This document shows positions 1-11,700 of a stretch of 64,000 nt of DNA, one piece after another. How positions within the stretch are numbered: position 1 is the first letter of the stretch; every line of letters starts with the position of its first letter. The DNA comes from Vibrio hippocampi (GTDB taxonomy: Bacteria; Pseudomonadota; Gammaproteobacteria; Enterobacterales; Vibrionaceae): the NCBI RefSeq assembly GCF_921292975.1, contig NZ_CAKLCM010000002.1, positions 2,108,001 through 2,172,000 of the forward strand, written 5' to 3'. The translations under genes and the position numbers were made by a program. The notes under the pieces are model-generated. The model was not told the DNA's origin and ran no database searches. It saw nothing but the letters and a program-made list of their open reading frames with translations.

Positions 1-365
1 ATCTCAATACCTGCTTGTTGCAGCAGATAAACGAACGGGCTTGCACTGCCATCCATAATTGGAATTTCTGGAGCATCAACTTCAATAACTAAGTTATCGA
101 TACCCATACCAGCAAGCGCTGCGTTTAAGTGTTCTACTGTTGAAATACGAACACCTTCATCGTTGACCAATGCAGTACAAAGCATAGTATCTCGTACAGA
201 GAGAGGATCAGCTGGGAAATCTACCGGTGGGTTTACGTCAGTACGACGGTAAACGATACCTGTATTAGCAGCAGCTGGACGCAAAGTTAGTGTTACTTTA
301 CGGCCAGAATGGAGACCCACCCCTACTGTAGTCACTATTTCTTTAAGCGTACGTTGTCTGATCAT
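1..365 (-). CDS. lpxC: LpxC, UDP-3-O-acyl-N-acetylglucosamine deacetylase (N-terminal part, cut by window edge)
   Basis: This is the zinc deacetylase that commits UDP-acyl-GlcNAc to lipid A synthesis in the cytoplasm. Only the first 121 codons lie in the window; the gene runs off the left edge. It opens [11 protein letters not shown], as LpxC proteins do. The catalytic Glu and zinc His fall at residues 78-79 (TVEHLNAAL), the same numbering as in E. coli, which supports the ATG at 365. A GAGAGG ribosome site lies 7 bases upstream. It follows ftsZ by about 100 bp and has its own promoter there, so it is the last dcw gene but can be transcribed separately. Confidence 0.97.
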   Translation of the reverse strand, partial: MIRQRTLKEIVTTVGVGLHSGRKVTLTLRPAAANTGIVYRRTDVNPPVDFPADPLSVRDTMLCTALVNDEGVRISTVEHLNAALAGMGIDNLVIEVDAPEIPIMDGSASPFVYLLQQAGIE

Positions 366-423
366 CTGAAAACCTCTCAATCTACGCTACAAATATCACT
401 GATGATAATGTAAGCAAGCGCGA

Positions 424-452
424 ATCCTACCCAGTTTTTTGAGCTATGTCAA
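424..452 (-). promoter_or_regulatory. Sigma-70 type promoter for lpxC
   Basis: On the minus strand a perfect TTGACA (447-452) is followed after exactly 17 bases by TAGGAT (424-429), about 60 bp before the lpxC start. It lies in the short ftsZ-lpxC gap. No hairpin terminator separates the two genes, so read-through from ftsZ probably also contributes. Confidence 0.7.
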
Positions 453-466
453 ATTTGACCAAGTGT

Positions 467-1699
467 TCAGTCAGCTTGACGACGCAAAAATGCAGGGATA
501 TCCAAGTAGCCACTTTCTTTCTCTGGCTTGTTAGCAACCGCTGCGCTACCTGCTGACGGCGAGCCTTGAGATGGCGTCTGTGCCGCAGTTTGAGGTTTCG
601 CCTCTGTGCTACCTTTGGCATTAACATGCAATGTTTGTGCCTTGTTGTCTTCCATACTTGCTGCTGGCGTTGCCGGTGCTGTCGTTTGAGCAGGTGCTGT
701 TTGCGCTTTACCGCCAGTCACTAAAGTGATATCTGGTTTGCGCTCGTTTCCAATACCTGTCGCGACCACAGTCACACGAATTTCATCGCTCATATCTGGG
801 TCTAGAGAAGTACCGATAACCACTGTTGCATTGTCAGAAGCAAAAGCTTTAACTGTGTTACCCACCGTCTCGAACTCGTCTAGGCGCATATCGAGACCCG
901 CTGTGATGTTAACCAGCACACCGCGAGCTCCCGCTAAGTCGATATCTTCTAAAAGAGGGCTAGAAATTGCCATCTCTGAAGCTTCTTCAGCACGGTCTTC
1001 GCCTTTAGCAATACCGCTACCCATCATCGCATGACCCATTTCCGACATCACTGTTCTTACATCAGCAAAGTCGACGTTAATCATGCCAGGGCGAGTAATC
1101 AACTCTGCAATACCTTGTACTGCATTTTTGAGTACATCATTGGCACTTGCAAAAGCTTCTAATAAAGTAACACCACGACCTAGAACCTTAAGTAGCTTTT
1201 CATTTGGAATCGTGATTAGAGAATCAACGTGCTTTGACAGCTCTTCGATACCCTGTTCCGCAAATGCAAGACGCTTTTTACCTTCGAAGCTAAATGGCTT
1301 AGTCACCACCGCTACCGTTAAGATTCCAAGCTCTTTAGCTACTTCAGCAATAACAGGCGCTGCACCAGTACCCGTACCGCCGCCCATGCCAGCTGCTATA
1401 AACACCATATCGGCGCCAGCAATGCTTTCTTTAATTCTTTCTTTGTCTTCTAGAGCAGAATCACGTCCAACTTGAGGGTTTGCACCCGCACCAAGACCTT
1501 TAGTGATATCACCACCAATTTGGATCACACTGTTAATGCTCGTCTTTTTCAACGCCTGAGCATCAGTGTTAACACTGATAAACTCAACGCCTTCAATAGA
1601 TTCGCGAACCATGTGTTCTACAGCGTTACCACCGCCACCACCGACGCCAACAACTTTAATTACCGCTTCGTCAGACATTTCCATCATCGGTTCAAACAT
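467..1699 (-). CDS. ftsZ: FtsZ, tubulin-like cell division GTPase
   Basis: FtsZ polymerises into the Z ring and recruits the divisome on the inner face of the membrane. The 410 residues start [15 protein letters not shown], like E. coli. The GTP-binding tubulin signature GGGTGTG is at 106-112 and the catalytic T7 loop region (NVDFADV) is near 208. A Gln/Thr/Pro-rich linker from about 330 leads to the conserved C-terminal peptide [13 protein letters not shown], which binds FtsA and ZipA. The linker is somewhat longer than in E. coli (383 aa in total there). The ribosome site GGAGA precedes the ATG, and ftsA ends 29 bp upstream. Confidence 0.98.
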   Translation of the reverse strand: MFEPMMEMSDEAVIKVVGVGGGGGNAVEHMVRESIEGVEFISVNTDAQALKKTSINSVIQIGGDITKGLGAGANPQVGRDSALEDKERIKESIAGADMVFIAAGMGGGTGTGAAPVIAEVAKELGILTVAVVTKPFSFEGKKRLAFAEQGIEELSKHVDSLITIPNEKLLKVLGRGVTLLEAFASANDVLKNAVQGIAELITRPGMINVDFADVRTVMSEMGHAMMGSGIAKGEDRAEEASEMAISSPLLEDIDLAGARGVLVNITAGLDMRLDEFETVGNTVKAFASDNATVVIGTSLDPDMSDEIRVTVVATGIGNERKPDITLVTGGKAQTAPAQTTAPATPAASMEDNKAQTLHVNAKGSTEAKPQTAAQTPSQGSPSAGSAAVANKPEKESGYLDIPAFLRRQAD

Positions 1700-1728
1700 T
1701 TGTTATCTCCGTTTTCCTGCAACTCAGG

Positions 1729-2991
1729 TTAAAACTCTTTTTGTATCCAGTTACGCAATTTTCCAAATAATGATGTTACCGATTGGCGCTTTGGTTCGCT
1801 GTAATCGTTGTCATCATTAATCTGGCTATCTCTTGCATAATGAAGTAATCCTACTGCCGTAGAATGATACGGCTCTTTAACGTAGTCCGTAAGGCCACTC
1901 ACCTCTAAAGGTTTGCCAATACGAACCTGGTTGCGAAACACGCGTTCAGCGCACTCCTCAACCCCTTTTAGTTGTGCGGCACCGCCTGTTAAGACTATGC
2001 CCGCAGCCAGATGGTGTTTAACACCACTGTCTCTAAGTTTAGCTTGAACATTGTCAATTGTTTGATTAACAAGTCCCATCAATTCTGTATATCGGGGCTC
2101 GATCACTTCTGCCAGCATTTGACGCTGTAGGCTTCGTGATGGACGACCACCGACACTAGGTACATTTACTGTGTCATCTTTGCTGACCAACTCGCTTAAT
2201 GCGCAGCCATATTTGACCTTGATTTCTTCAGCATCACTAATTGGCGTACCGAATGCAAATGCGATATCACTCGTCACCGCATTGCCAGCATAAGAGAACA
2301 CTTCAGTGTGCCTTAAAGCGCCACCGGTCCAAATAGAAACATCCATCGTCCCAGCGCCAATATCAACCACACACACACCAAGTTCACGTTCGTCTTCTGT
2401 GATTACGGCATTACTCGACGCCAGACCTGAGAAAACCAACTGCTCCACTTTAAGACCACAACGCTCAACAGCCTTAATGATATTTCTTGCCATATCATTG
2501 TGGCAGGAAATTAAGTGAACACTAACTTCCATTCTCACACCTGATAAACCAAGCGGATTTTTGATGCCTTCTTGATAGTCTATGGTAAATTCTTGCGGAA
2601 TCACATGAAGAATACGCTGTTCATCGCCAATTTTGATCGATTTAGCGGTATGGATCGCGCGATCCATATCTTCTTGAGACACTTCCTCTTCGGAAATGGT
2701 TCCCATACCTTTTTCAATACGACTAGCAATATGCTTGCCAGAAAGTGAGAGAAACACATTACTAATTTGGCATTCGGCCATAAGTTCTGCTTGATCGATC
2801 GCGCGCTGTACAGATTTTACTACCGACTCAAGGTCGTTAACGCCACCTTTGTCCATTCCCCTTGAGGGACTGGTTCCAGCACCAATGATATTCACCTGCC
2901 CATCCGGTAGAACTTCACCTACCAGAGCAGACACAGTGGCAGTGCCGATATCAAGACCGACAATAATATTGTCATCCATGGCCTTCGTCAT
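1729..2991 (-). CDS. ftsA: FtsA, actin-like divisome membrane anchor
   Basis: FtsA ties FtsZ filaments to the membrane and activates septal wall synthesis. The 420-aa protein has the actin/Hsp70 ATPase fold: the phosphate-1 loop (VGLDIGTATVSALVGEV) near the N-terminus, phosphate-2 (VVDIGAGTMD) near 205-215 and the adenosine loop (LTGGAAQLKG). It ends in an amphipathic helix (LFGKLRNWIQKEF), the usual membrane-targeting tail. Length equals E. coli FtsA (420). The start at 2991 is preceded by GAGAG; an in-frame ATG at 2979 is a weaker alternative. It lies between ftsQ and ftsZ, the standard order. Confidence 0.97.
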   Translation of the reverse strand: MTKAMDDNIIVGLDIGTATVSALVGEVLPDGQVNIIGAGTSPSRGMDKGGVNDLESVVKSVQRAIDQAELMAECQISNVFLSLSGKHIASRIEKGMGTISEEEVSQEDMDRAIHTAKSIKIGDEQRILHVIPQEFTIDYQEGIKNPLGLSGVRMEVSVHLISCHNDMARNIIKAVERCGLKVEQLVFSGLASSNAVITEDERELGVCVVDIGAGTMDVSIWTGGALRHTEVFSYAGNAVTSDIAFAFGTPISDAEEIKVKYGCALSELVSKDDTVNVPSVGGRPSRSLQRQMLAEVIEPRYTELMGLVNQTIDNVQAKLRDSGVKHHLAAGIVLTGGAAQLKGVEECAERVFRNQVRIGKPLEVSGLTDYVKEPYHSTAVGLLHYARDSQINDDNDYSEPKRQSVTSLFGKLRNWIQKEF

Positions 2992-3078
2992 CTTTTCTCT
3001 CTTATCTTGGTTTTCGCTTAGACATAAAGTTAGTTATCACCCATCTTCCAATGAGTGATAACTAACTTAATGCACTGA

Positions 3079-3867
3079 CTACTTGGTTTGAGTTCCGTCT
3101 TGGAGTTCATCCTGTAAGTCTTGATACCAACCAACCGCTGCGCCAGTATCGTATCGTAAATCAATGTAGCTAACTTTACTCGCTTTATCTCCTAACTCTT
3201 GATAAAGCGCAATAAAACGCAACAATCTTTCTTTTAACGAGTCTTTACCGAGTTCAAGGCGTATCCCATTATCCAAAATAATTTGCCAAGCTCTTCGATC
3301 ATTGAGCACCAATGAAGAGATAGATAATCCCAATTGCTTGAGTGAATTATTACTATCTCGATAAGTGCTTAATACATCCACTTGAGAACCATCTGGACCA
3401 TAGAGCTTAGCCTGCTCTTGCTCCAATTGAGTTAGGTCGCCATTAAACACAACACCATTAACGTCTAATAGGCTTATGCCATTCCAAATAGCGACTGCTT
3501 GATACTCTGTTAAAAATACTTTTACTGTGTCTGGCCACTGTTTACGGACCGATGCCTGCGAAACCCACGGGATCTGCTCAACACTGTGTTGCAGAACATT
3601 GATATCTTGCGACATAAAACTGCCAATATGCTCCAACTGTCCAAAAGCGTCTTGAACATCCGCAGCACTAACGTGAGTAAGTTCACCTTGTAGCACAATC
3701 TTCGACAGTGGTAGCCGTTGATCGTCTAGCATCCAGCTTATTGTCGAATAGAGCAGCCAAGCAATTACTGCAATAACCGTAACTAAAAAAACAGCTCCGA
3801 TTCCGTGTTTTGATAACAGAGGAATAGGATGTGCTTTTTCATCACTGAGGTATGAAGTATTTGCCAA
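3079..3867 (-). CDS. ftsQ: FtsQ, POTRA-domain division protein (TTG start)
   Basis: FtsQ is a bitopic inner-membrane protein that joins FtsB and FtsL in the core of the divisome. It has 262 residues: a short cytoplasmic tail, one membrane helix at about 25-45 (GAVFLVTVIAVIAWLLY), then a periplasmic POTRA domain (LSKIVLQGELTHVSAADVQ) and the FtsQ beta domain. The first codon is TTG; no in-frame ATG gives a complete protein, and AAGGA sits 8-9 bases upstream, so the TTG is well supported. The preceding 250 bp lack ddl, which sits here in E. coli. Confidence 0.95.
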   Translation of the reverse strand: MANTSYLSDEKAHPIPLLSKHGIGAVFLVTVIAVIAWLLYSTISWMLDDQRLPLSKIVLQGELTHVSAADVQDAFGQLEHIGSFMSQDINVLQHSVEQIPWVSQASVRKQWPDTVKVFLTEYQAVAIWNGISLLDVNGVVFNGDLTQLEQEQAKLYGPDGSQVDVLSTYRDSNNSLKQLGLSISSLVLNDRRAWQIILDNGIRLELGKDSLKERLLRFIALYQELGDKASKVSYIDLRYDTGAAVGWYQDLQDELQDGTQTK

Positions 3868-4117
3868 GCTTCTGTTTCCTTACCCACTTTCTGTGACTAT
3901 TTCTGATAACAATACCAAATAAAAGCTCAAGTCAAATTGAGATATCGACCGATTATACTCACGAAAACTAAACTATCCAACTATATGCACCATAAAAGAC
4001 CATTTGTCACCATAAGCGTTTTGGCGGCAAACTCTTTTACTGGTTGCGATACTTCAAACGAATAACAATGCCACAAGCGCAGAGGCTTAACAAGCAGGTA
4101 ACTTTTAAAGATAAAAA
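3868..4117 (-). other. 250-bp murC-ftsQ gap, possible internal dcw promoter
   Basis: No gene is seen here. In E. coli this interval holds ddlB; no remnant of a D-Ala-D-Ala ligase is recognisable in any frame. On the minus strand TTGACT (about 3930-3935) is followed by TGGTATTGT, an extended -10 motif, but with a short 15-base spacer. It could drive ftsQAZ. This is an eye-read candidate only. Confidence 0.4.
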
Positions 4118-5578
4118 TTAACTGTTACTCATTGTATGAATGTTGAGTTGCATCTGCTGCAGTTGTTTCGCTACCTTACCAATATCACCTGCACCTTGAG
4201 TTAAAACAAGATCGCCTTCTTGGATCAAATTTGAGAGCACCGACGGTAATGCCGCGACGTCAGGAACAAAAACAGGATCGATTTTACCTCTTGCTCGAAT
4301 GGTACGGCATAAGGCACGTCCATCGGCACCGGAAATAGGCGCTTCCCCTGCTGCATAGACATCTAACATCACTAAAACATCAACCTGTTCCAATACATTG
4401 GCGAAATCATCATAAAGATCTCGTGTTCTGCTATAGCGATGCGGCTGAAAAACCATCACTAAACGGCGATCCTGCCAACCACTTCGGGCCGCTTTAATCG
4501 TCACATCCACTTCGGTTGGATGATGACCATAGTCGTCAACCAACATAACTTGACCATTACCGGTATCAAACTCGCCAAGATGATCAAAGCGGCGTCCTGT
4601 ACCTTGAGTGCCTAGCATGGCACTCAAAATAGCATCGTCACTGATGTTGTCATCGGTTGCTACTGCGATAGCCGCCGCCGCATTCAATGCATTGTGTTGA
4701 CCCGGTATATTTAAGGTAATTTCGAGATCGTCTTTCGCTTCTCGAACCACGGTAAATTTGCCTTGCTGACCTTGTTGACGATAGTTTTCAATGCGCACAT
4801 CCGCATCATCGGAGAAACCATAGGTAATCACATGGCGACTAATTCTAGGGATTAATTCACGCACCACAGGATCATCAATACACAGCACCGCCTGACCGTA
4901 AAATGGTAGATTATGCAAGAAATCAACAAACGTCTGCTTTAAGGTTTCAAAGTCACCACCATAGGTATCCATGTGATCCGCTTCGATGTTGGTAACAATG
5001 CTAACCATCGGTTGCAGGTGCAAGAATGAAGCATCACTTTCGTCCGCTTCTGCAATCAATATCCGACTTGAACCTAAACGAGCATTGGTACCCGCACTCT
5101 TAACTAAACCACCATTAACAAACGTCGGATCCATTCCAGCCTCAGAGTAAATCTGAGTCACAAGGGCAGTCGTGGTTGTTTTACCATGCGTGCCAGCAAC
5201 CGCGATCCCATGACGAAATCGCATTAATTCCGCTAACATCTCAGCACGACGCACGACTGGGATCCGAAGCTCTTTTGCCGCGATCAATTCAGGGTTTTTA
5301 ATGTCGATCGCGGTCGAAACCACGACCACACTCGCTTGCTCAACATTTGATGTTTGATGACCAATATAAATCGTGGCACCTTTCTGCTTTAAGCTCTCTG
5401 TCACAGCATTTTCTGCCAAATCAGAACCTGTGATCTGGTAGCCTTCATTAAGCAGAACTTCCGCAATACCGCTCATACCTGCACCACCGATGCCGACAAA
5501 GTGAATACTCTTCACTCTTCTCATCTCAGGCACCAAGGCACGGATTTGCGCTAAGTCTTGTTTATGTTGCTGTGTCAT
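4118..5578 (-). CDS. murC: MurC, UDP-N-acetylmuramate:L-alanine ligase
   Basis: MurC adds L-Ala to UDP-MurNAc, the first of the Mur ligase steps in the cytoplasm. The 486-aa protein shows the N-terminal UDP-binding motif ([16 protein letters not shown], about 26-41), the ATP-binding loop GTHGKT at 129-134, [10 protein letters not shown], the HNALNAAAA stretch of the central domain, and [10 protein letters not shown] with the C-terminal domain. Length is close to the E. coli enzyme (491). It follows murG with an 18-bp gap in the same transcript. Confidence 0.98.
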   Translation of the reverse strand: MTQQHKQDLAQIRALVPEMRRVKSIHFVGIGGAGMSGIAEVLLNEGYQITGSDLAENAVTESLKQKGATIYIGHQTSNVEQASVVVVSTAIDIKNPELIAAKELRIPVVRRAEMLAELMRFRHGIAVAGTHGKTTTTALVTQIYSEAGMDPTFVNGGLVKSAGTNARLGSSRILIAEADESDASFLHLQPMVSIVTNIEADHMDTYGGDFETLKQTFVDFLHNLPFYGQAVLCIDDPVVRELIPRISRHVITYGFSDDADVRIENYRQQGQQGKFTVVREAKDDLEITLNIPGQHNALNAAAAIAVATDDNISDDAILSAMLGTQGTGRRFDHLGEFDTGNGQVMLVDDYGHHPTEVDVTIKAARSGWQDRRLVMVFQPHRYSRTRDLYDDFANVLEQVDVLVMLDVYAAGEAPISGADGRALCRTIRARGKIDPVFVPDVAALPSVLSNLIQEGDLVLTQGAGDIGKVAKQLQQMQLNIHTMSNS

Positions 5579-5596
5579 GGAATGTGTCTCGTTAAG

Positions 5597-6658
5597 TTAT
5601 TTAGTGAGTTCTTTGATTGCTTGTGCAACTTGAATATCTGCCTCTGGCTTAGCCGCCGCTTTCGCGTTCTCCGCTAAGGTCTGCAACTGCTGACGATTTA
5701 ATTGCTGAATTTGCGAGGCCAACTTTTCGGCTGTTAATTCCGACTGTTCAATCATATACGCCGCATTTTTTTCTACAAGATAATCGCCATTTAGGGCTTG
5801 CTGACGATCTTTGTGCATAAACGGGATAAATATCGCGCCCAAGCCAACTGCAGCCAGTTCTGATACCGTTAATGCGCCAGAGCGACAAATCACGATATCC
5901 GCCCATGTATAGGCTTGCGCGACGTCATCAATAAACTCTGTGACTTCGGCTGTTGTTATCTGTTTTTGCTGATAGTCCGCCTCAACCTGCTGCTGATTTC
6001 CCGCACCAACTTGATGCAAGATCTGATAATCGCGCCCCAAGAGTGCCATTACCTCAGGAAGGGTTTGGTTCAAAATACGCGCGCCTTGACTGCCGCCCAT
6101 CACCAGAATTCTGATAGGTCCTTGTCTATCTGCGAACCTCTGCTGTGGTGAGTCAAGAGTCAGTAAATCTTGGCGAACCGGATTACCAACCACTTCAGCG
6201 TTAGCAAAGGCGCCGGGAAATGCTTGAAACACCTTAGTAGCGATTTTTGACAGCCATTTATTGGTTAAACCTGCTACGCCATTCTGCTCATGCAGAATAA
6301 CGGGAATACCTAATGTCCATGCAGCTAAGCCACCAGGACCACTAACATATCCTCCCATACCGAGGACGGCATCAGGCTGCCAATGCTTCAGATGCTTACG
6401 CGCCTGTAAAACCGCATTTAAAATCTGCCAAGGGGCGCTGATTAGCTTAGCTAAACTTTGCCCTCGTAATCCTTTGACCTTAATGAAATCGATCTCAATA
6501 CCATATTTGGGGACGAGATCGGCTTCCATTCGATCGGCTGTACCCAACCAGCGGATCTCCCAGCCTTCCTGCTGTAGTCTTTTGGCTACAGATAAACCAG
6601 GAAACACGTGTCCGCCAGTACCTCCAGCCATCACCATCAAACGCTTATTCTTTGTCAT
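5597..6658 (-). CDS. murG: MurG, lipid II-forming GlcNAc transferase
   Basis: MurG transfers GlcNAc from UDP-GlcNAc to lipid I at the inner face of the membrane, giving lipid II. The 353 residues start [22 protein letters not shown], with the lipid I-binding G loop GGTGGHVFP at 12-20. The second Gly-rich loop ([12 protein letters not shown]) and the UDP-GlcNAc site ([15 protein letters not shown]) follow. Length equals E. coli (355). It overlaps the ftsW end by 14 bp, suggesting coupled translation. Confidence 0.98.
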   Translation of the reverse strand: MTKNKRLMVMAGGTGGHVFPGLSVAKRLQQEGWEIRWLGTADRMEADLVPKYGIEIDFIKVKGLRGQSLAKLISAPWQILNAVLQARKHLKHWQPDAVLGMGGYVSGPGGLAAWTLGIPVILHEQNGVAGLTNKWLSKIATKVFQAFPGAFANAEVVGNPVRQDLLTLDSPQQRFADRQGPIRILVMGGSQGARILNQTLPEVMALLGRDYQILHQVGAGNQQQVEADYQQKQITTAEVTEFIDDVAQAYTWADIVICRSGALTVSELAAVGLGAIFIPFMHKDRQQALNGDYLVEKNAAYMIEQSELTAEKLASQIQQLNRQQLQTLAENAKAAAKPEADIQVAQAIKELTK

Positions 6659-7874
6659 CTAATTCGGACTCTTGTTCATTCACTGGCGCTTTTTTCGGAG
6701 TCGCCTTGTTCGGACTGACTGCTAATAAGCGACATTCAAAATCTATTCTGAGCAATATGGAGACCGCCGTCGCCATAACAATCAAACTGGAACCGCCGTA
6801 ACTGATCAGCGGCAGCGTTAGACCTTTGGTCGGCACCATACCCGAAGCTGCGCCGACATTCACTAATGTTTGGAAAGCAAACCAAATACCGATAGCAAAA
6901 GCGAGGTATCCACCGAATAGCTGTTTATTATCAAAAGCGCGTTTACCGATGTAGAGCGCCTTTAGCACTAAAGCAAACACGAGCATTAACACTAGAGTCA
7001 CGCCGATAAAACCCAGTTCTTCAGCTAAAACTGCAAACACAAAGTCCGTATGCGCTTCAGGCAAGTACTCAAGTTTCTGTACCGAGTTACCCAACCCTTG
7101 CCCCGTCCAGTGACCACGACCAAATGCCATTAATGACTGGGTCAATTGATAGCCACTACCAAAGGGCTCTTCCCATGGGTCCAAGAAAGAAGTCACACGC
7201 CTGATACGATAGGGTTCAATTAAAATCAACCCGATAACAGCAGACAGCCCCGCCACCAGCAACGCGATAAATTGGTATAGTTTGGCACCCGCGATAAACA
7301 GCATTCCAAACAAGGTTACCAACATCACCACCACGGTTCCCAAGTCAGGTTGACCCAGTAGCAATACCGCCAGAGTAACAAAAATAATGATCGGCTTAAT
7401 AAAGCCGCCAAAGAAAGAGTGGCGCACCTCATCTTGCTTGCGAACAAGATAACTCGACATAAAAATAAACAGCGACAATTTGGCGACTTCTGCTGGCTGT
7501 AAGTTAAAAAGCCCCAAAGGGATCCAGCGAGATGCTCCGTTAACTGACTTACCCACCAGCAAAACCACAATTAATAAGCCAATGGCGATCGCCAACAAAT
7601 GAGAGCTATATTGAAACCATTTTTGGCTGGGTATCACCAAGACCACACCGGATACACCTAAAGCCAAAACCAGAAAGACAGCATGACGGATCATAAAATG
7701 AAATGGCTGATCCGTCAGTCGGGTACTGATAGGAAAAGAAGCAGATGTCACCATAACTAGCCCAGTGATCATTAAAGCAAACGCTAACCAGACCAACTGT
7801 CTATCATACAGAGGCTCAATTGGGCTTTTGCTCTCTTGCCACCATAGGCGGTTATTCCATAGCTTCGCTATCAT
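6645..7874 (-). CDS. ftsW: FtsW, SEDS-family septal peptidoglycan polymerase
   Basis: FtsW is a polytopic inner-membrane glycan polymerase that pairs with FtsI at the septum. The 409-aa protein has about ten hydrophobic segments and SEDS signatures such as [46 protein letters not shown] and [17 protein letters not shown] chose the ATG at 7874 because AGGTGG, overlapping the murD stop, lies 8 bases before it. GTG codons at 7883 and 7880 would give a slightly longer form beginning directly after the murD stop. Confidence 0.96.
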   Translation of the reverse strand: MIAKLWNNRLWWQESKSPIEPLYDRQLVWLAFALMITGLVMVTSASFPISTRLTDQPFHFMIRHAVFLVLALGVSGVVLVIPSQKWFQYSSHLLAIAIGLLIVVLLVGKSVNGASRWIPLGLFNLQPAEVAKLSLFIFMSSYLVRKQDEVRHSFFGGFIKPIIIFVTLAVLLLGQPDLGTVVVMLVTLFGMLFIAGAKLYQFIALLVAGLSAVIGLILIEPYRIRRVTSFLDPWEEPFGSGYQLTQSLMAFGRGHWTGQGLGNSVQKLEYLPEAHTDFVFAVLAEELGFIGVTLVLMLVFALVLKALYIGKRAFDNKQLFGGYLAFAIGIWFAFQTLVNVGAASGMVPTKGLTLPLISYGGSSLIVMATAVSILLRIDFECRLLAVSPNKATPKKAPVNEQESELDDKE

Positions 7875-7883
7875 CGCCACCAC

Positions 7884-9236
7884 CTACTCATTCACATTTT
7901 GAGAATAGTGTTCAGCCAAGGTGGTAAAATGATCACCTCGAGCCATAAAGTTAGCAAACTGATCAAAACTGGCACACGCAGGAGAGAGCATGACCATATC
8001 TCCCGCTTTTAGTTGAGGTGTCACTAAATCAATGACTTCATCCATGCTGTCGTATAACTTGGCACTTGAGTGTAAATCCAAGAACGCTTGCCCATCCTTA
8101 CCAAAGCAGCATAAAGCCACATTCAGAGAGGAAAGCGCAGGTTTAAGATCGGAAAAATCGGCGCCTTTACCGACACCACCGACTAGCAGGTAAAGCTTAC
8201 CTTCCAACTGCAAACCTGACAAAGCCGCCAAAGTGCTTGCAACATTGGTTGCTTTGGAGTCGTTGACCCAAGTGACGCTATCTCTCTGGGCAACGACTTG
8301 GCATCGATGGCTAAGACCTGAGTAATCTTTTAAGGCTGTTAGGCTGTTACGATAATCAATACCGGCCAACTTCAACAGCGCACAAGCCACCAAGGCGTTG
8401 GACCAATTATGCTTTCCTATCAACTTCAGCTGTTGAGCCTGAACAATTAGCTCACCCTGATCCAGCAACCCTGTTTCGTGCTCGGAGATTTGCATACCAA
8501 AGTCATTCGCATCTGAACCAAAGGTATGTAATTTACCTTGATGTAATCTGCCTTGAATAGCGTCTGTGTTTGGGTAAGTCTCTGGCTCGTCACGATTCAC
8601 CAATAGATGTTCAGCGTGGGTGAAAATACGGCGCTTGGCTTGCGCATAATCTTCCATGCCCTGATAGCGATCCATATGGTCTTCAGACAGATTGAGGAAT
8701 GCGGACACTCGGGTTCGCAAACTCGACGTTGTTTCAAGCTGGAAGCTGGAGAGTTCCAACACATACAAATCAGCGTCAATATCCAATAAATCTAAGGCTG
8801 GAACACCGATATTCCCACCGACCCCGACATTCAAACCGGCGGCACGAGCCAAAACGCCAGTAAGATCCGTCACGGTACTTTTTCCGTTTGATCCAGTAAT
8901 CGCAATAACCGGTTTGCTATTGCTCCAAGCAAATAACTCAATATCACCGACAACTGGCACATTCGCCTGTATTGCAGCTGTAATCTCAGGCGTCGCTAAA
9001 GCAATCCCCGGATTGCAGACCACGAGATCAGCATTCAGCAGCCACTCTAAATTAAAGCTTCCCGAGTGGAGCGCCACATTAGAGGGCAATTCGTCTTTGC
9101 CAGGAGGATTGTCTCGCGAATCCATCACGCGAACCGTCACATGAGGATAACGTTTAGTGACGTGTTGAACGACAGAGAGCCCGGTAATACCGAGCCCTAC
9201 GACGACGAGATTGTTGATATTTTGCCAACGTTCCAT
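7884..9236 (-). CDS. murD: MurD, UDP-MurNAc-L-alanine:D-glutamate ligase
   Basis: MurD adds D-Glu to UDP-MurNAc-L-Ala. The start at 9236 ([19 protein letters not shown]) fits the E. coli N-terminus and has AAGGA 9 bases upstream; the open frame continues to 9347, but that stretch lies inside the end of mraY. Landmarks are VGLGITGLS, the ATP loop [32 protein letters not shown] and [11 protein letters not shown]. The 450 residues compare with 438 in E. coli. The gap to mraY upstream is 23 bp. Confidence 0.97.
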   Translation of the reverse strand: MERWQNINNLVVVGLGITGLSVVQHVTKRYPHVTVRVMDSRDNPPGKDELPSNVALHSGSFNLEWLLNADLVVCNPGIALATPEITAAIQANVPVVGDIELFAWSNSKPVIAITGSNGKSTVTDLTGVLARAAGLNVGVGGNIGVPALDLLDIDADLYVLELSSFQLETTSSLRTRVSAFLNLSEDHMDRYQGMEDYAQAKRRIFTHAEHLLVNRDEPETYPNTDAIQGRLHQGKLHTFGSDANDFGMQISEHETGLLDQGELIVQAQQLKLIGKHNWSNALVACALLKLAGIDYRNSLTALKDYSGLSHRCQVVAQRDSVTWVNDSKATNVASTLAALSGLQLEGKLYLLVGGVGKGADFSDLKPALSSLNVALCCFGKDGQAFLDLHSSAKLYDSMDEVIDLVTPQLKAGDMVMLSPACASFDQFANFMARGDHFTTLAEHYSQNVNE

Positions 9237-9259
9237 GAGTCCTAGTCCTTGAACTTGCC

Positions 9260-10342
9260 TTATCGAACTTTCAACGTTGCCAAGCCAATGAGCACTAGCA
9301 CGATAGAGATAATCCAAAAACGTACGATAACTCTTGGTTCTGGCCAACCTTTTAATTCGTAATGATGATGAATCGGAGCCATACGGAAAATACGTTGACC
9401 GCGCAACTTATACGAACCGACCTGCAAAATCACCGATAAGGTTTCCATGACGAACACGCCGCCCATGATCACCAATACAAATTCTTGACGAACCAGCACC
9501 GCAATAACGCCTAATGCGCCACCTAACGCTAGCGAACCAACATCGCCCATAAACACTTGAGCTGGATAGGTGTTAAACCACAAGAAACCCAGACCGGCTC
9601 CAACAATCGCGGTACAAACCACAACAAGTTCAGAGGCAAGTGGAATATGAGGAATATGCAGATAGCTGGCAAAGTTAACATTACCCGTTGCCCAAGCGAT
9701 TGCCGCAAAACCGGCCGAAACCAACACCGTTGGCATAATCGCCAGACCATCTAAACCATCAGTTAAGTTAACGGCATTACTGGTACCAACAATAACAAAA
9801 TAGGTAAAGACAATATAAAATAACCCCAGTTGAGGCATCACATCTTTAAAGAAAGGAACCACCAATTGGGTCGCCGCAGTATCATGACCATGCGCATACA
9901 ACGCAAAGGCGGCAACCAGTGCGATGACTGACTGCCAAAAATACTTCCAGCGAGCGATCAGTCCGTCGGTATTTTTACGCACCACTTTGCGGTAATCATC
10001 GACAAAACCAACCGTGCCATAACCCAACAGCACAAACAATACTGCCCAAACATAGGGATTACTCAAATTTGCCCAAAGCAACACGGTAATGACAATAGCA
10101 GCAAGGATCATCACCCCACCCATTGTAGGCGTACCACGTTTACTAAAGTGGGACTCTGGACCTTCGTTTCGTACCACTTGACCGATCTGCAGCATCTGCA
10201 ACTTGGCAATCAGTTTGGGTCCCATCCATAGCGAAAGGCTCAGCGCGGTTAAAATGCTAACAATCGCTCGAAAAGACAAATATTCGAATAAACGAAAAAA
10301 AGAAAAATATGGCTGGAGTAGTTCCGAAAGCCAAATAATCAT
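9260..10342 (-). CDS. mraY: MraY, phospho-MurNAc-pentapeptide translocase
   Basis: MraY moves phospho-MurNAc-pentapeptide onto undecaprenyl phosphate, giving lipid I. It is an integral inner-membrane enzyme of 360 residues (E. coli: 360) with about ten hydrophobic helices. The family motifs are visible: [22 protein letters not shown] (catalytic Asp pair), [25 protein letters not shown] and [13 protein letters not shown]. It overlaps murF by four bases (ATGA), so the two are probably translationally coupled. Confidence 0.98.
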   Translation of the reverse strand: MIIWLSELLQPYFSFFRLFEYLSFRAIVSILTALSLSLWMGPKLIAKLQMLQIGQVVRNEGPESHFSKRGTPTMGGVMILAAIVITVLLWANLSNPYVWAVLFVLLGYGTVGFVDDYRKVVRKNTDGLIARWKYFWQSVIALVAAFALYAHGHDTAATQLVVPFFKDVMPQLGLFYIVFTYFVIVGTSNAVNLTDGLDGLAIMPTVLVSAGFAAIAWATGNVNFASYLHIPHIPLASELVVVCTAIVGAGLGFLWFNTYPAQVFMGDVGSLALGGALGVIAVLVRQEFVLVIMGGVFVMETLSVILQVGSYKLRGQRIFRMAPIHHHYELKGWPEPRVIVRFWIISIVLVLIGLATLKVR

Positions 10343-11700
10343 GAGTAATTCTCCTTCAGTGCTTTGGCAATCGTGTACATGCCCGCACTTAACGCCCCTT
10401 TAACTAACATAGTATGAGGAGTCTGATTTAACTGTTCTAAAGTTTTAACAATATACGCAAACATGCTGTCATGATCGGCAAAGTGTTGACCACCACAAAT
10501 TTCACTGATCACTCTGGCATCGTCACCAAAGGTCAGTACATGTTCAAACGCAAAAGGTGCAGCATGTTGTCCGACTTCGCTATGAAGTGCAAGGCTTTCA
10601 TGCCCCAATTCTGCCATATTTCCCAAAATCAACCATCGCTCGTCAGTAAAGGACGACAACAAGTCAACCGCCGCTTTCATCGCGGGCACGCTGGCGTTGT
10701 AGCTATCATCAATAAGGGTGATCTGTTGAGTTAACTTCTCAACCTCGACTCGACGCTTCACTTTGCTGAGAGACTGCAAACCAGTTTGAATTTGACTTAA
10801 TTCAATTCCACAGTGATAGGCAATCGCGCTGGCAGCAATAGCATTGACCACATTATGGGAACCCAATAGGCTAAGTTCTACATGGCTCGTTCCCAAAGGG
10901 GTGTGGAGTGTAAAAGAAGAGGTCGCTTCAGATGACAGGGTTATGTCAGAGGCGTAAAAATCTGCCTCACAATGAGTGGCAGAAATCGTCGTCACCTGTT
11001 TATCTGCCAGCACTGGCTGCCAATAGCCTTCTCCTTGACTGTCTAAATTAACAATCGCAATTCCGTCAGAAGACAGACCTTGATATATCTCACCTTTCGC
11101 TTGTTTTACACCATCAAGCGAGCCAAAACCTTCAAGGTGTGCTTCTGCGACATTATTAACTAATGCAATATCTGGTCGAGTCAGTTGAGTGGTGTAAGCG
11201 ATCTCTCCGATATGATTCGCACCCAATTCGATGACCGAATAGTCATCACTTGGCTGATTGCGTAATAACGTTAAAGGCACACCGATGTCATTATTAAAGT
11301 TACCATCCGTGTACAGCACATTAGCCTGTTGACCTAAAATGGCAGCGACCATCTCTTTTACTGTCGTTTTACCGCAACTGCCGGTGATCGCAATGGTTTT
11401 GCTATCACAACGACGATGAACTTCAGCCCCTAACGCTCCAAGTGCCAACTTAGTATCCGTTACCAAGATTTGTGCCACCTCAACGTCAACTGGACGCTGG
11501 ACAATCATTGCGACCGCGCCATTATCCAGTGCTTGCTGTGCGAAGTCGTGTGCATCAAACCGCTCGCCAATCAGAGCAATAAATAGCGAGCCTTGCGTGA
11601 TCGCTCGAGTGTCAGTGGTCACATGAGTAATCTCGCACTCTTTGCCTATCAGTTGACCACTCACAATCGATGAAATTTCAGAAAGCGTTAAATTAATCAT
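10339..11700 (-). CDS. murF: MurF, D-Ala-D-Ala-adding ligase
   Basis: MurF attaches the D-Ala-D-Ala dipeptide, completing the UDP-MurNAc-pentapeptide. The 453-aa protein (E. coli 452) carries the ATP loop [13 protein letters not shown], the [11 protein letters not shown] motif, [20 protein letters not shown], and [12 protein letters not shown] typical of MurF. It overlaps both neighbours by four bases, murE upstream and mraY downstream. The dipeptide must come from a ddl gene outside this window, as ddl is missing from the cluster. Confidence 0.97.
   Translation of the reverse strand: MINLTLSEISSIVSGQLIGKECEITHVTTDTRAITQGSLFIALIGERFDAHDFAQQALDNGAVAMIVQRPVDVEVAQILVTDTKLALGALGAEVHRRCDSKTIAITGSCGKTTVKEMVAAILGQQANVLYTDGNFNNDIGVPLTLLRNQPSDDYSVIELGANHIGEIAYTTQLTRPDIALVNNVAEAHLEGFGSLDGVKQAKGEIYQGLSSDGIAIVNLDSQGEGYWQPVLADKQVTTISATHCEADFYASDITLSSEATSSFTLHTPLGTSHVELSLLGSHNVVNAIAASAIAYHCGIELSQIQTGLQSLSKVKRRVEVEKLTQQITLIDDSYNASVPAMKAAVDLLSSFTDERWLILGNMAELGHESLALHSEVGQHAAPFAFEHVLTFGDDARVISEICGGQHFADHDSMFAYIVKTLEQLNQTPHTMLVKGALSAGMYTIAKALKENYS

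Noticed and set aside
9237..9347. N-terminal extension of MurD
   Set aside because: It overlaps the end of mraY, and the ATG at 9236 has a good ribosome site and matches the family.
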